Assembly (NCBI GenBank): GCA_019565575.1
Contig: CP067379.1
Span: forward strand, 1,922,001-1,986,000
DNA length: 64,000 bases
From: Flavobacterium covae
GTDB taxonomy: Bacteria > Bacteroidota > Bacteroidia > Flavobacteriales > Flavobacteriaceae
Direction: 5' to 3'
Shown here: piece after piece, positions 48,594-57,663 of the stretch
How the letters are laid out: every line of letters begins with the position of its first letter
Numbering within the stretch: position 1 is the stretch's first letter
Notes under the pieces: model-generated
The model's database searches: none
What the model was told of the DNA's origin: nothing
The model's input: only the letters and a program-made list of their open reading frames with translations
Made by a program: the position numbers and the translations under genes

Positions 48594-50156
48594 ATGCCAA
48601 AAGAACTACAAATTCAAGTATCACCTGAGGTAGCTTCTAGTGAAGTCATACTAAAGAACCATCTTGCAAGATTAATGCAAATATCTACTACGGACATACA
48701 ATACTATGTAATTCTTAAAAGATCAATTGATGCTCGACAAAAAACAATTAAAATAAATTTAAAAATCATTGTTTATTTTCAAGGAGAACAAATTATTGAA
48801 GATAAAATAACGTTACCTAATTACCAAGATGTTACCAATGCTCCAGAAGTAATTGTGGTGGGAGCAGGACCAGCAGGGTTGTTTGCTGCCTTACAATTAA
48901 TTGAATTAGGAATTAAACCCATTTTGTTAGAAAGAGGAAAAGACGTAAGAGGTAGAAGAAGAGATCTAAAAGCAATTAATAGAGACCATATAGTAAATGA
49001 AGATTCTAATTATTGTTTTGGAGAAGGAGGAGCAGGAACTTATTCTGATGGAAAACTGTACACACGTTCAAAAAAACGAGGAGATGTAGATCGTATTTTA
49101 AGATTATTGGTAGCATTTGGAGCTTCTTCGGAAATATTAGTAGAAGCCCATCCCCATATAGGAACCAATAAATTACCTGAAATTATTCAAGATATTAGAG
49201 AGAAAATCAAAGAATATGGCGGACAAGTGTTATTTGAAACACGAGTAACGGATATTTTAATAAAAAATAATGAGGTAGAAGGAATCGTTACACAGTCAGG
49301 AGAAGTTATAAAAGCCAAAAAAATAATACTTGCTACAGGACATTCCGCTCGTGATGTGTTTGAATTATTAGATCGAAAAAAAGTTTTAATAGAAGCAAAA
49401 CCATTTGCTTTAGGAGTCCGAGCAGAACACCCACAAAGTTTAATAGATTCAATACAATATTCGTGTGATTTTAGAGGAGCGTTTCTGCCACCAGCACCAT
49501 ATTCTGTTGTTAAACAGGTTAACGGACGAGGGATGTATTCTTTTTGTATGTGTCCAGGAGGAGTGATAGCTCCTTGCGCAACAAGTCCAGGAGAAGTTGT
49601 TACAAATGGTTGGTCCCCATCTAAAAGAGATCAAGTCACAGCCAATTCAGGAATTGTGGTAGAATTAAAATTAGAAGACTTTAAGCCGTATGCTAAATTT
49701 GGAGCGTTGGCCGGTATGGAATTTCAAAAAGCAATCGAACAAAAAGCATGGGAAATGGCAGGTAAAACACAAAAAGTACCCGCCCAAAGAATGGTTGATT
49801 TTTCTCAAAAAAAAGGGTCAATAGATATACCTAAAACATCCTATGTTCCAGGAACAACAAGTGTAGAGTTAGGAACTGTGTTTCCTCCCTTTTTAACACA
49901 AATTATGCGTGAAGGATTTGTTCAATTTGGAAAATCAATGAAAGGGTACTTTACGAATGAAGCCATTTTACACGCCCCAGAAAGTAGAACCTCATCACCC
50001 GTTAGAATTCCTCGTGATAACATTACGTTAGAACATTTTCAAATTACAGGACTCTATCCGTGTGGAGAAGGAGCAGGATATGCAGGAGGAATTATTTCAG
50101 CAGCTATAGATGGCGAAAAATGTGCAATAAAAGCAGCAGAAGCATTGCTGAATTAA
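48594..50156 (+). CDS. FAD-dependent oxidoreductase (COG2509 type)
   Basis: The 520-residue protein has an N-terminal RNA-binding-like alpha/beta part (about 1-75). A Rossmann dinucleotide fold follows with VIVVGAGPAGLFAALQLIE (about 84), then LERGKDVRGRRRDL, GEGGAGTYSDGKLYTR and a C-terminal FAD site GLYPCGEGAGYAGGIISAA. This is the layout of the uncharacterised COG2509 flavoproteins. Substrate unknown. It is intact and begins a co-directional run into idi, queD, bcp and manA. Confidence 0.85.
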   Translation: MPKELQIQVSPEVASSEVILKNHLARLMQISTTDIQYYVILKRSIDARQKTIKINLKIIVYFQGEQIIEDKITLPNYQDVTNAPEVIVVGAGPAGLFAALQLIELGIKPILLERGKDVRGRRRDLKAINRDHIVNEDSNYCFGEGGAGTYSDGKLYTRSKKRGDVDRILRLLVAFGASSEILVEAHPHIGTNKLPEIIQDIREKIKEYGGQVLFETRVTDILIKNNEVEGIVTQSGEVIKAKKIILATGHSARDVFELLDRKKVLIEAKPFALGVRAEHPQSLIDSIQYSCDFRGAFLPPAPYSVVKQVNGRGMYSFCMCPGGVIAPCATSPGEVVTNGWSPSKRDQVTANSGIVVELKLEDFKPYAKFGALAGMEFQKAIEQKAWEMAGKTQKVPAQRMVDFSQKKGSIDIPKTSYVPGTTSVELGTVFPPFLTQIMREGFVQFGKSMKGYFTNEAILHAPESRTSSPVRIPRDNITLEHFQITGLYPCGEGAGYAGGIISAAIDGEKCAIKAAEALLN

Positions 50157-50252
50157 ATAGTTTGTATAAGAAATGTAAGGAGAAGTCTAAATAAAAAGGA
50201 TAGGGCAGTAATTGATAGACTTTTCGTACTTTTACTCCCGTAATATAAAACT

Positions 50253-50781
50253 ATGATTGAAGAAAAAGTAATATTGGTAAATGAAGCAGATGAGGTAATA
50301 GGATTAATGCCTAAACTAGAAGCACATGAAAAGGCACTGTTGCATAGAGCTTTTTCAGTATTTGTGTTGAATGATAAAGGAGAAATAATGCTTCCAGCAA
50401 AGAGCGCATCATAAATATCATTCACCATTATTATGGACCAATACTTGTTGTAGTCATCAACGAGAAGGAGAGTCTAATATAGAGGCAGGAAAACGTCGTT
50501 TACAAGAAGAAATGGGGTTTACAACAGAACTAAAAGAACTTTTTCATTTTATTTACAAAGCACCCTTTGATAACGGATTAACAGAACATGAGTTAGATCA
50601 CGTAATGATTGGATATTTTAATGAAGTACCATCTATAAACACAGATGAGGTAGAAAACTGGAAATGGATGTCTATCGAAGCAGTAAAACAAGATATAAAA
50701 CTACATCCTCATCAATATACAGTTTGGTTTAAGATTATTTTTGACGAATTTTATCATTATTTAGAAGCGCACACATTATGA
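50253..50781 (+). pseudogene. idi: Isopentenyl-diphosphate delta-isomerase (type I, Nudix), frameshifted
   Basis: From ATG 50253 it reads MIEEKVILVNEADEVIGLMP, then LLHRAFSVFVLNDKGEIML. An extra C in CTTCCAG at 50393-50399 breaks the frame; without it QQRAHHKYHSPLLWTNTCC follows, with the catalytic cysteine, and then the Nudix box GESNIEAGKRRLQEEMGF. Repaired length is about 176 residues. It interconverts IPP and DMAPP for isoprenoids. Its stop overlaps the next start (ATGA). Confidence 0.88.
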
Positions 50782-51185
50782 GAGTAACAGTATCAAGAAA
50801 AGCGCATTTTAATGCAGCCCATCGTTTGTATAGAAAAGATTGGACGGATGAACAAAATCAAAAAATTTTTGGTAAATGTAATAATCCTAATTATCATGGA
50901 CATAATTATGAGTTGATAGTCAGTGTTACAGGAAATATCAATCCAGAAACAGGTTATGTGATTGATATTAAAGATCTAGCCGATATAATTTGTGAAGAAG
51001 TAGAAATTCCGTTTGACCACAAAAACCTAAACTTAGATGTTTCAGAATTTCAAAATTTAATACCTACAGCAGAAAATATCGTAGTTGTTATCTGGAATAA
51101 AATTAGAAAAAGAATAAAAAAAGAAAATGATTTAGAAGTTACCTTGTTTGAAACACCACGTAATTTCGTTACATATAAAGGATAG
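50778..51185 (+). CDS. queD: 6-pyruvoyl-tetrahydropterin synthase/QueD family
   Basis: The 135-residue protein has the zinc histidines in KAHFNAAHRL and YHGHNYEL, the catalytic cysteine in FGKCNNPN, and PFDHKNLNLD with PTAENIVVVIW. These are the conserved blocks of 6-carboxytetrahydropterin synthase, the second step of queuosine precursor synthesis. A tetrahydropterin role is the alternative. Its start overlaps the idi stop by 4 nt. Confidence 0.88.
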   Translation: MRVTVSRKAHFNAAHRLYRKDWTDEQNQKIFGKCNNPNYHGHNYELIVSVTGNINPETGYVIDIKDLADIICEEVEIPFDHKNLNLDVSEFQNLIPTAENIVVVIWNKIRKRIKKENDLEVTLFETPRNFVTYKG

Positions 51186-51192
51186 TGTAATT

Positions 51193-51654
51193 ATGCAAAA
51201 AAGTTTGAAAGTAGGGGATAAACTTCCTCTTTTTGGGGCAAAAGATCAAAACGGAAATGATTTTTATATTAATTCTGTTCTTGGTAAAAAAGTATTAGTC
51301 ATTTATTTTTATCCGAAAGATGATACGCCTGGTTGTACCAAACAAGCTTGTTTCTTAAGAGATCAGTACGAAGAGTTTAAAACCATAGGAGCAGAGGTAA
51401 TAGGTATTAGCGGAGACAGTATTGCAGCACATAAAAAATTTGCAAGCAAATATGATCTGCCATATATATTACTATCAGATCCAGATAAAACACTACGAAA
51501 CTTATTCGGAGTAAAATCAAATATGTTAGGATTAATACCAGGAAGAGTAACTTATATAGTAGACAAAGAAGGAGTGGTTCAAATGATTTTTGAAGACATG
51601 AATGCTACAAATCATTTAGATCGTACAGTAGAAAAAGTAAAAAGTTTGATTTAA
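51193..51654 (+). CDS. bcp: Thioredoxin-dependent peroxiredoxin, BCP type
   Basis: From ATG 51193 (MQKSLKVGDKLPLFGAKDQN) the protein has 153 residues. The peroxidatic cysteine lies in DDTPGCTKQACFLRDQY, with the second cysteine five residues later as in BCP/PrxQ, and VIGISGDS follows. It reduces peroxides in the cytosol. The upstream in-frame extension overlaps queD and is rejected. Its stop TAA shares its last A with the manA ATG. Confidence 0.92.
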   Translation: MQKSLKVGDKLPLFGAKDQNGNDFYINSVLGKKVLVIYFYPKDDTPGCTKQACFLRDQYEEFKTIGAEVIGISGDSIAAHKKFASKYDLPYILLSDPDKTLRNLFGVKSNMLGLIPGRVTYIVDKEGVVQMIFEDMNATNHLDRTVEKVKSLI

Positions 51655-52623
51655 TGCCGATAGAATTATATCCTTTACAGTTTGAACCTATCTTTAAAGA
51701 TAGAATTTGGGGCGGTACGCGTTTGAAAACACTTCTAAATAAACCCATACCTTCCGAAAAAACAGGAGAAAGTTGGGAACTCGCTGCCATAGATCAAGAT
51801 GTAAGTCAAGTCAGTCAAGGTATTTATAAAGGAGTACTTTTGACAGAATTAATAGAAAAATACCCAGTCGAAATATTAGGAAGCGAGGTATATCAACGTT
51901 TTGGAACACAATTTCCATTGCTCTTTAAGTTTTTAGATGCCAGAGAAGATCTTTCTATTCAAGTGCATCCTAATGATGCGTTAGCAAAAGAAAGGCATAA
52001 CTCTTTCGGTAAAACAGAAATGTGGTACGTAGTAGAAGCAGAGCCTGGAAGCAAAATTAATAGTAGGATTTAAAGAAGATGCTTCAAAAGAAGCCTACTT
52101 AGAACACCTAAAAAATAAAAACCTATCCTCTATTTTAGAAGCCTATCCAGTAAAAGGAGGAGATGTGTTTTATTTAGAAACAGGTACTGTGCATGCTATT
52201 GGAGCAGGTACTGTTGTGGCTGAAATACAACAAACTTCAGATATTACCTATAGAATTTATGATTTCGATCGCAAAGATGCACAAGGCAACTTACGAGAAC
52301 TGCATATAGAATTAGCTTTAGATGCAATAGATTATAAAAAGAAAAAAGTAAAAGTAGATTATAAATTATCAGATAATCAAGCAGTAAATGTAGTTGATAG
52401 TCCTTATTTTACAGTAAAAGTCATAAATCTAAAAGAAACGTATAACTACCATAACAAAGGAAATAGTTTTGTAGCGTATATGTGTATTAAAGGAAATTTA
52501 CAAGTAAAAATAAATCAGCATATATACGAATTTGCTAAAGGAAATACTTTTTTAATTCCCGCAGCTCTAAAAGACTTTCAATTAATAGGAAAAGCTAAAT
52601 TGTTGGAAATTGTAATTTCTTAA
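51654..52623 (+). pseudogene. manA: Mannose-6-phosphate isomerase, class I, frameshifted
   Basis: It begins MPIELYPLQFEPIFKDRIWGG and has the metal-binding IQVHPNDALAKERH (zinc His/Glu), then GTVHAIGAGTVVAEIQQTSD with the second metal site, and a C-terminal cupin half to 52623. An extra base in CTGGAAG at 52047-52053 breaks it; repaired, it reads EAEPEAKLIVGFKEDASKE (about 322 residues). It links fructose 6-phosphate to mannose 6-phosphate for glycan synthesis. It overlaps the bcp stop by 1 nt. Confidence 0.88.
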
Positions 52624-52677
52624 CAGATATCGAAAGAATAATTGTAATTTTGTAAACGTAATTTAAAATACATACCA

Positions 52678-52944
52678 ATGGCAAGTGTAAAAAATTTAAA
52701 AAAGAATATCAATTATGTAATTGGTCAAATTATTGAAGCGGTTTATTTATATGAAATGACTTCAACAGGTAAACCAACTGATGAAACTAATGCTGTTATA
52801 GAAGAAGCATTTGTTATTTTCGATAATTTGATTGTAAAAGTAAATGAAAAAAATATTGAAAATAAAAAAGCACACTTTAAACAAATAAATGTTGAATTGG
52901 AAAATGCTGCAAACCAATTAGTTAATAAAATTAACGCTTTGTAG
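52678..52944 (+). CDS. Conserved small helical protein
   Basis: The 88-residue protein MASVKNLKKNINYVIGQIIE is all-helical with coiled-coil-like spacing (KVNEKNIENKKAHFKQINVELE). Close relatives occur across Bacteroidota, usually as a lone gene. Function unknown. It lies just before the tRNA promoter. Confidence 0.7.
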   Translation: MASVKNLKKNINYVIGQIIEAVYLYEMTSTGKPTDETNAVIEEAFVIFDNLIVKVNEKNIENKKAHFKQINVELENAANQLVNKINAL

Positions 52945-52976
52945 TAAAAAAAGTGTAAAAAAGTAGGGTGCAAAGC

Positions 52977-53007
52977 TTTGGAAAATAAAAAAACTCTCCT
53001 ATATTTG
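52977..53007 (+). promoter_or_regulatory. Bacteroidota promoter for the tRNA-Thr cluster
   Basis: TTTG at 52977-52980, 19 nt, TATATTTG at 53000-53007; the first tRNA begins 17 nt later. Confidence 0.85.
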
Positions 53008-53023
53008 CACCCGTAAATGAGTC

Positions 53024-53097
53024 GCCGGTGTAGCTCAGCTGGCTAGAGCAGCTGATTTGTAATCAGCAGGTCGTGGGTTCGAGTCCCTCCATCGGCT
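53024..53097 (+). tRNA. tRNA-Thr (anticodon TGT), copy 1
   Basis: A 74-nt cloverleaf: acceptor GCCGGTG / CATCGGC, anticodon loop TTTGTAA with TGT, T loop TTCGAGT. It reads ACA and related Thr codons. CCA is not fully encoded (CA follows the discriminator T). Confidence 0.97.
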
Positions 53098-53149
53098 CAA
53101 AATTTATGCAAAAATATTGTAAAAATAAATTTATTAAAAGTACACTTTT

Positions 53150-53223
53150 GCCGGTGTAGCTCAGCTGGCTAGAGCAGCTGATTTGTAATCAGCAGGTCGT
53201 GGGTTCGAGTCCCTCCATCGGCT
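53150..53223 (+). tRNA. tRNA-Thr (anticodon TGT), copy 2
   Basis: Identical in sequence to copy 1 over all 74 nt, 52 nt downstream. The spacers share AAATAAATTTATTAAAA. Confidence 0.97.
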
Positions 53224-53272
53224 CAAATTTTATCAAAAGAAACTATTAAATAAATTTATTAAAATACACCTT

Positions 53273-53346
53273 GCCGGTGTAGCTCAGCTGGCTAGAGCAG
53301 CTGATTTGTAATCAGCAGGTCGTGGGTTCGAGTCCCTCCATCGGCT
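53273..53346 (+). tRNA. tRNA-Thr (anticodon TGT), copy 3
   Basis: Identical to copies 1 and 2, 49 nt downstream of copy 2. The IS1182-type element begins within 7 nt of its 3' end; the hairpin GGCTGTCC / GGACAGCC with eight Ts at 53355-53388 may now terminate the tRNA transcript. Confidence 0.97.
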
Positions 53347-53352
53347 CAAAAA

Positions 53353-55125
53353 GAGGCTGTCCAAAAAGTTTAGGACAGCCTTTTTTTTGCTGTTTTACTC
53401 TAAAACATGTATTTTAGAGGTGACAAAAAACAAGCAATGGCTAAAGTAACATTTAAAAACCAGACAGGCAATTCTCCAGAACTTTTTCCAATCAATATTT
53501 TTGATAAAATTGATGATAACCACCCTGTTCGACTGGTCGATTCTATAGTTGACAGACTTGATATTAGCGACATAGTTAAGCTTTATCGCGGTGGTGGATG
53601 CTCTGCTTACCATCCTAGAATGCTAATCAAAGTATTGTTTTATAGCTATTTGTCAAATATCTATTCTTGCCGAAAAATAGCCAAAGCACTTAATGAGAAC
53701 ATTCATTTTATGTTTATCTCAGGCAATTCCACTCCTGGGTTTAGAACCATTAACGAGTTTAGAGGCAAAATTTTGAAAGATAAAATCAAAGTTTTATTCG
53801 CAGAAGTAGTAAAAATATTGGTCGACCTAGGTTATATAAGCCTTGATGTTCAATATATTGATGGTACTAAAATTGAAGCAAAATCCAACAAATACACCTT
53901 TGTTTGGCGTGGTTCGGTTGAAAAATACAAAGAGAAATTAGAAGTAAAAATCAACACTATTTTATCTGATATAGAAAACAGTATACAATCAGAAAACCAA
54001 GAACTTAACCAAGAAGCATTGCCAAAAAAAATCAATTCAGATGAATTAAAAGAAAAGCTATCAGAATTGAATAAAAAGTTAAAAGAACCGACTAAGAAAC
54101 AGGTAAAAGAACTACAGAAATTACAGGAAGAACACCTTCCAAGATTAGAGAAATACGAAAAGGATTTAGAAATACTTGGAAATAGAAACTCTTATAGTAA
54201 GACAGACCCTGACGCTACTTTTATGAGAATGAAGGAAGATCATATGAGAAATGGGCAACTCAAACCAGCTTACAACCCTCAAATATCAACTGAAAATCAA
54301 TTTATTACACACGTTTCTATACATCAAACGACCAACGATACCAACACATTAGAGTCACACTTAAACAGTTTTGAAGAAAACTATAATAGACAAAGTAAAG
54401 AAGTTGTCGCCGATGCTGGATATGGCAGTGAAGAAAATTACCAAATGCTTAAAAACAAGCAAATTGAGCCCTTTGTAAAGTACAATTATTTTCATGCAGA
54501 GCAGAAAAAGAAACTTAAAGAGAATCCTTTTTTAGTGCAAAATTTATTTTACAATCAACAATACGATTTCTATATCTGTCCTATGGGGCAAAAAATGGAA
54601 AACATAGGAATAGGTAAGCGAATCTCTAGCAATGGATATGAATCAGAAGTGACTTATTATCAAGCTAAACGATGCGAAGGATGCCCATTGAGAAGTTTAT
54701 GCCACAAAGCAAAAGGGAATCGAAAAATAGAAGTCAATCACCCTCTAAATTGCCTAAAAAACGAAGCTAAAGAATTACTAAACTCAAAAAAAGGACACAA
54801 ACACAGAAGTAAAAGACCTGTTGAAGTAGAGGCAGTATTCGGACAACTAAAAAACAACAATAAATTTAATCGGTTTACATTTTTTGGGTTAGAAATGGTA
54901 GAAATGGAGTTTCTACTAATGGCGCTTGGTCATAATTTCAGAAAAATGGTGGCTACAACTACAGATTCAATGAAAAAAGCTTTTAAAACAACTCGTTCTT
55001 GCTCAACATACAACTATATGACTCGATTTTGCCTTCTAATTGTTTTTGAAAAATTAAATTTTACTAGCAATCACCAATATCGTGAATTTGCGGCATAAAA
55101 AAAGCTGCCCTTTTAGGACAGCCTC
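53353..55125 (+). mobile_element. IS1182-family insertion sequence, apparently intact
   Basis: About 1.77 kb, with ends GAGGCTGTCC (53353-53362) and its inverse GGACAGCCTC (55116-55125). The match extends more loosely, with AAAAAG outside and AAAAG inside. Each end contains a hairpin with a T run, so both ends also look like terminators. One transposase gene fills it. No clear target duplication is seen: left flank CTCAAAAA, right flank TCTTTTTG. It is inserted just after the third tRNA-Thr. Confidence 0.85.
53437..55098 (+). CDS. IS1182 family transposase
   Basis: From ATG 53437 (MAKVTFKNQTGNSPELFPIN) the protein has about 553 residues. It has an N-terminal DUF772 domain (RGGGCSAYHPRMLIKVLFYS, SCRKIAKALNENIHFM), a coiled-coil insert (about 165-255), and a DDE nuclease domain with YIDGTKIEAKSNKYTF, VVADAGYGSEENYQM and the late glutamate in RPVEVEAVFGQLKNN. 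A zinc-like CEGCPLRSLCHK lies before the last block. All three acidic residues are present, so it should be active. The long frame has no indel. Confidence 0.93.
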   Translation: MAKVTFKNQTGNSPELFPINIFDKIDDNHPVRLVDSIVDRLDISDIVKLYRGGGCSAYHPRMLIKVLFYSYLSNIYSCRKIAKALNENIHFMFISGNSTPGFRTINEFRGKILKDKIKVLFAEVVKILVDLGYISLDVQYIDGTKIEAKSNKYTFVWRGSVEKYKEKLEVKINTILSDIENSIQSENQELNQEALPKKINSDELKEKLSELNKKLKEPTKKQVKELQKLQEEHLPRLEKYEKDLEILGNRNSYSKTDPDATFMRMKEDHMRNGQLKPAYNPQISTENQFITHVSIHQTTNDTNTLESHLNSFEENYNRQSKEVVADAGYGSEENYQMLKNKQIEPFVKYNYFHAEQKKKLKENPFLVQNLFYNQQYDFYICPMGQKMENIGIGKRISSNGYESEVTYYQAKRCEGCPLRSLCHKAKGNRKIEVNHPLNCLKNEAKELLNSKKGHKHRSKRPVEVEAVFGQLKNNNKFNRFTFFGLEMVEMEFLLMALGHNFRKMVATTTDSMKKAFKTTRSCSTYNYMTRFCLLIVFEKLNFTSNHQYREFAA

Positions 55126-55156
55126 TCTTTTTGAAGTTATTTTATTTTGGTTTTTT

Positions 55157-55560
55157 ATACCATTTAAACTTTGAAATTTCCTCATCATACTATTTTTTTA
55201 ACCCTGAGACTGTTCAAAAAGTTCACAATCTTGTCATTTCGACCAAAGGGAGAAATCACATACTATTGATTATAAGACTCCTCCTTCGTAGGAGTGCAAA
55301 CCGTATGTTGATTTATACCATCTAACTTTGAAATTTCCTCATCATACTATTTTTTTAACCCTGAGACTGCCCAAAAAGCTCGCAATCTTGTCATTTCGAC
55401 CAAAGGGAGAAATCACATACTATTGATTATGAAACTCCTCCTTGTGTAGGAGTGACAAACCGCATGTTGAGACACTATCTTACAAAAGCAATAAAAATTA
55501 GTCTTGATTCTCGATGCGCTTCACGCTCGAACGAACGATTATTTTAATTATATACTCAAC
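55157..55560 (+). repeat. Repeat array A: two 155-bp units plus tail
   Basis: Units start at ATACCATTTAAAC (55157) and ATACCATCTAAC (about 55316). Each contains AACCCTGAGACTG, CTTGTCATTTCGACC, AAAGGGAGAAATCACAT and a short hairpin (CTCCT, AGGAG). The tail (about 55470-55555, around TCTCGATGCGCTTCACGCT) occurs again at 57360-57430. The single units resemble the MITE-like element at 44015 from end to end. Confidence 0.8.
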
Positions 55561-55635
55561 CAGAATCCTCCGAAATTTAAGATTAACATCAAAGATTATT
55601 TTTTGTAAATTTGACAAAGAAAACAAGTTGAGAAC

Positions 55636-56544
55636 ATGAAGGCAAAATACATCAATCCCTTTACGGATTTTGGGTTTAAGAAGATATTTGGGGAAGAAGC
55701 CAGTAAAAACCTGCTTATCGACTTCCTCAATGCCTTGTTGCCAGAATATGACCAGATCAAAGAACTTTCTTTTAAAAACACCGAGCAACTCGGGCAGAGC
55801 GACCTCGACAGAAAAGCCATCTACGACATCTATTGCGAAAACGAAAAAGGCGAAAAATTCATCGTAGAACTCCAAAAAGCCAAGCAAAACTATTTCAAAG
55901 AAAGAACCATCTATTACTCCACATTTCCCATTAGAGAACAAGCCGAAAAAGGCGAATGGAACTATAATTTGAAAGCGGTTTATTGCGTAGGTGTTTTAGA
56001 TTTCACCTTCGACGATTACGAAACAGAACCCGAAAGAAGCGAAGTAGTACATACCATCAAACTAAAAAACCAAAACGGAAAAGTATTTTACGATAAACTG
56101 ACCTATATCTACTTAGAAATGCCCAATTTTGACAAACAGGAAAACCAATTAAATTCCCGTTTAGACAAATGGTTATATTTCATCAAAAACTTGGAAGATT
56201 TTCAAAATATTCCCACAATTTTCAAAGACGAAGTATTTACCCAAGCCTTTGAAAAAGCAGAGTTGGCAAATTTTGGGCAATTGGATTTAGACAAATACGA
56301 GAGCAGCCTTAAAGTTTACCGAGATTTAAAAGGCGTTATTGACACTGCTTTCGACGATGGAAAGATGGAAGGATTAATTGAAGGAAAGATGGAAGGATTA
56401 ATTGAAGGAAAGATGGAAGGATTAATTGAAGGAGAAATAAAAGGAAAGATTGAAACGGCTAAATCCTTAAAAAGATTAGGTGTTTCAGTAGAAATCATTA
56501 CGCAGGCAACAGGCTTAACCAAAGAAGAAATAAACAAATTATAA
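55636..56544 (+). CDS. Rpn family recombination-promoting nuclease/putative transposase
   Basis: The 302-residue protein begins MKAKYINPFTDFGFKKIFGE, the signature of PD-(D/E)XK nuclease family transposases (PF12784). The catalytic core is DRKAIYDIYCENEKGEKFIVELQ, with aspartate and the E-x-Q pair, then YFKERTIYYSTFPIREQ. The C-terminal part carries three tandem GKMEGLIE octamers and a terminal helix LTKEEINKL. It has more C and G than its neighbours, suggesting transfer. Rpn proteins cut DNA and raise recombination in E. coli. It lies between repeat arrays A and B. Confidence 0.9.
   Translation: MKAKYINPFTDFGFKKIFGEEASKNLLIDFLNALLPEYDQIKELSFKNTEQLGQSDLDRKAIYDIYCENEKGEKFIVELQKAKQNYFKERTIYYSTFPIREQAEKGEWNYNLKAVYCVGVLDFTFDDYETEPERSEVVHTIKLKNQNGKVFYDKLTYIYLEMPNFDKQENQLNSRLDKWLYFIKNLEDFQNIPTIFKDEVFTQAFEKAELANFGQLDLDKYESSLKVYRDLKGVIDTAFDDGKMEGLIEGKMEGLIEGKMEGLIEGEIKGKIETAKSLKRLGVSVEIITQATGLTKEEINKL
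56359..56430 (+). repeat. 24-bp tandem repeat in the Rpn gene (3 copies)
   Basis: Three exact 24-nt units starting GGAAAGATGGAAGG encode GKMEGLIE three times; a diverged fourth follows (GEIKGKIE). Gain or loss of a unit keeps the frame. Confidence 0.92.
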
Positions 56545-56672
56545 TAAGGCACTACCGCCAACAGCTAAGGTTTCGTTGGGCTCGAAGAGCTAACAATCAA
56601 ACTCGTGTTGAACGCAACTGCTTAGACTTCCGCCCACTATGGGGATTTATAGGTAAAAATTTAAGAATATAC

Positions 56673-56698
56673 AAGAGGCATAAACGCCTCTTTTTTTT
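56673..56698 (+). terminator. Terminator of the Rpn gene
   Basis: AAGAGGC / GCCTCTT stem with a 6-nt loop and eight Ts. The sequence after it, TTTGAAGTTATTTTATTTTG, is the same as that following the IS right end at 55128. Confidence 0.85.
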
Positions 56699-57515
56699 GA
56701 AGTTATTTTATTTTGGTTTTTTATACCATCTAACTTTGAAATTTCCTCATAATACTATTTTTTTAACCTCGAGACTGTCCAAAAAGCTCGCAATCTTGTC
56801 ATTTCGACCAAAGGGAGAAATCACATAATATTGATTATAAAACTCCTCCTTACTGAGTAATAAACCGCATGTTTATTTACACCATCTAACTTTGAAATTT
56901 CCTTATAATATTATTTTTTTAACCCTGAGACTGCCCAAAAAGTCCGCAATCTTGTCATTTCGACCAAAGGGAGAAATCACATAATATTGATTATGAAACT
57001 CCTTCTTACTGAGTAACAAACTACATTTTGATTTACACCATCTAACTTTGAAATTTCCTCATAATACTTTTTTACCCCTGAGACTGCCCAAAAAGTCCGC
57101 AATCTTGTCATTTCGACCAAAGGGAGAAACCGCATAATATTGATTATCAAACTCCTCCTTACTGAGTAATAAACCGCATGTTTATTTACACCATCTAACT
57201 TTGAAATTTCCTCATAATACTTTTTTTAACCTCGAGACTACCCAAAAAATTCGCAATCTTGTCATTTCGACCAAAGGGAGAAATCACATAATGGTGATTA
57301 TAAAACTCCTCCTTGTGTAGGAGTGACAAACTACATGTTGAGACACTATCCTACAAAAGCAATAAAAATTAGTCTTGATTCTCGATGCGCTTCACGCTCA
57401 AACTAACGATGATTTTAATTATATACTCAACGGTCTGTTCGAGTTGTTTTAAAATAAAAAAGAGATCGAGAATTTTTCTTTTTAATCCAGTATATTTTAA
57501 GTTTAAATAAGATAA
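56695..57515 (+). repeat. Repeat array B: four 155-bp units plus tail and inverted end
   Basis: Units begin near 56722, 56877, 57033 and 57186 (ACCATCTAACTTTGAAATT). The last ends in the same tail as array A. It then runs through GAGTTGTTTTAAAATAAAA to CAGTATATTTTAAGTTTAAAT, the inverse of the left end of the repeats at 18272 and 37493. The first 40 bp also repeat the start of array A, so the arrays are direct repeats around the Rpn gene. Confidence 0.8.
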
Positions 57516-57545
57516 CACATAATCTGGGTTTCTGGATAAAATCTT

Positions 57546-57585
57546 AAACCCTCATTTTGCAATTACTCAAAATGAGGGTTTTTAG
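57546..57585. terminator. Strong terminator hairpin between array B and the lyase gene
   Basis: Perfect 14-bp stem AAACCCTCATTTTG / CAAAATGAGGGTTT with an 8-nt loop and a T run on the plus strand. Confidence 0.8.
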
Positions 57586-57663
57586 GATGTTAACTAAAAA
57601 TCATATTGTATAGAGAATTAACAAATACTTTTTTTAGTTTATTATGATTTAAAGTCTTTTTAA

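Noticed and set aside
55498..55941. Minus-strand ORFs opposite the Rpn gene
   Set aside because: They lie antisense to a well-supported nuclease gene, have no family features and reflect its codon pattern.
55157..57440. Possible CRISPR array formed by the regularly repeated 155-bp units
   Set aside because: The whole 155-bp period is repeated, with no unique spacers between short repeats, and there are no cas genes.
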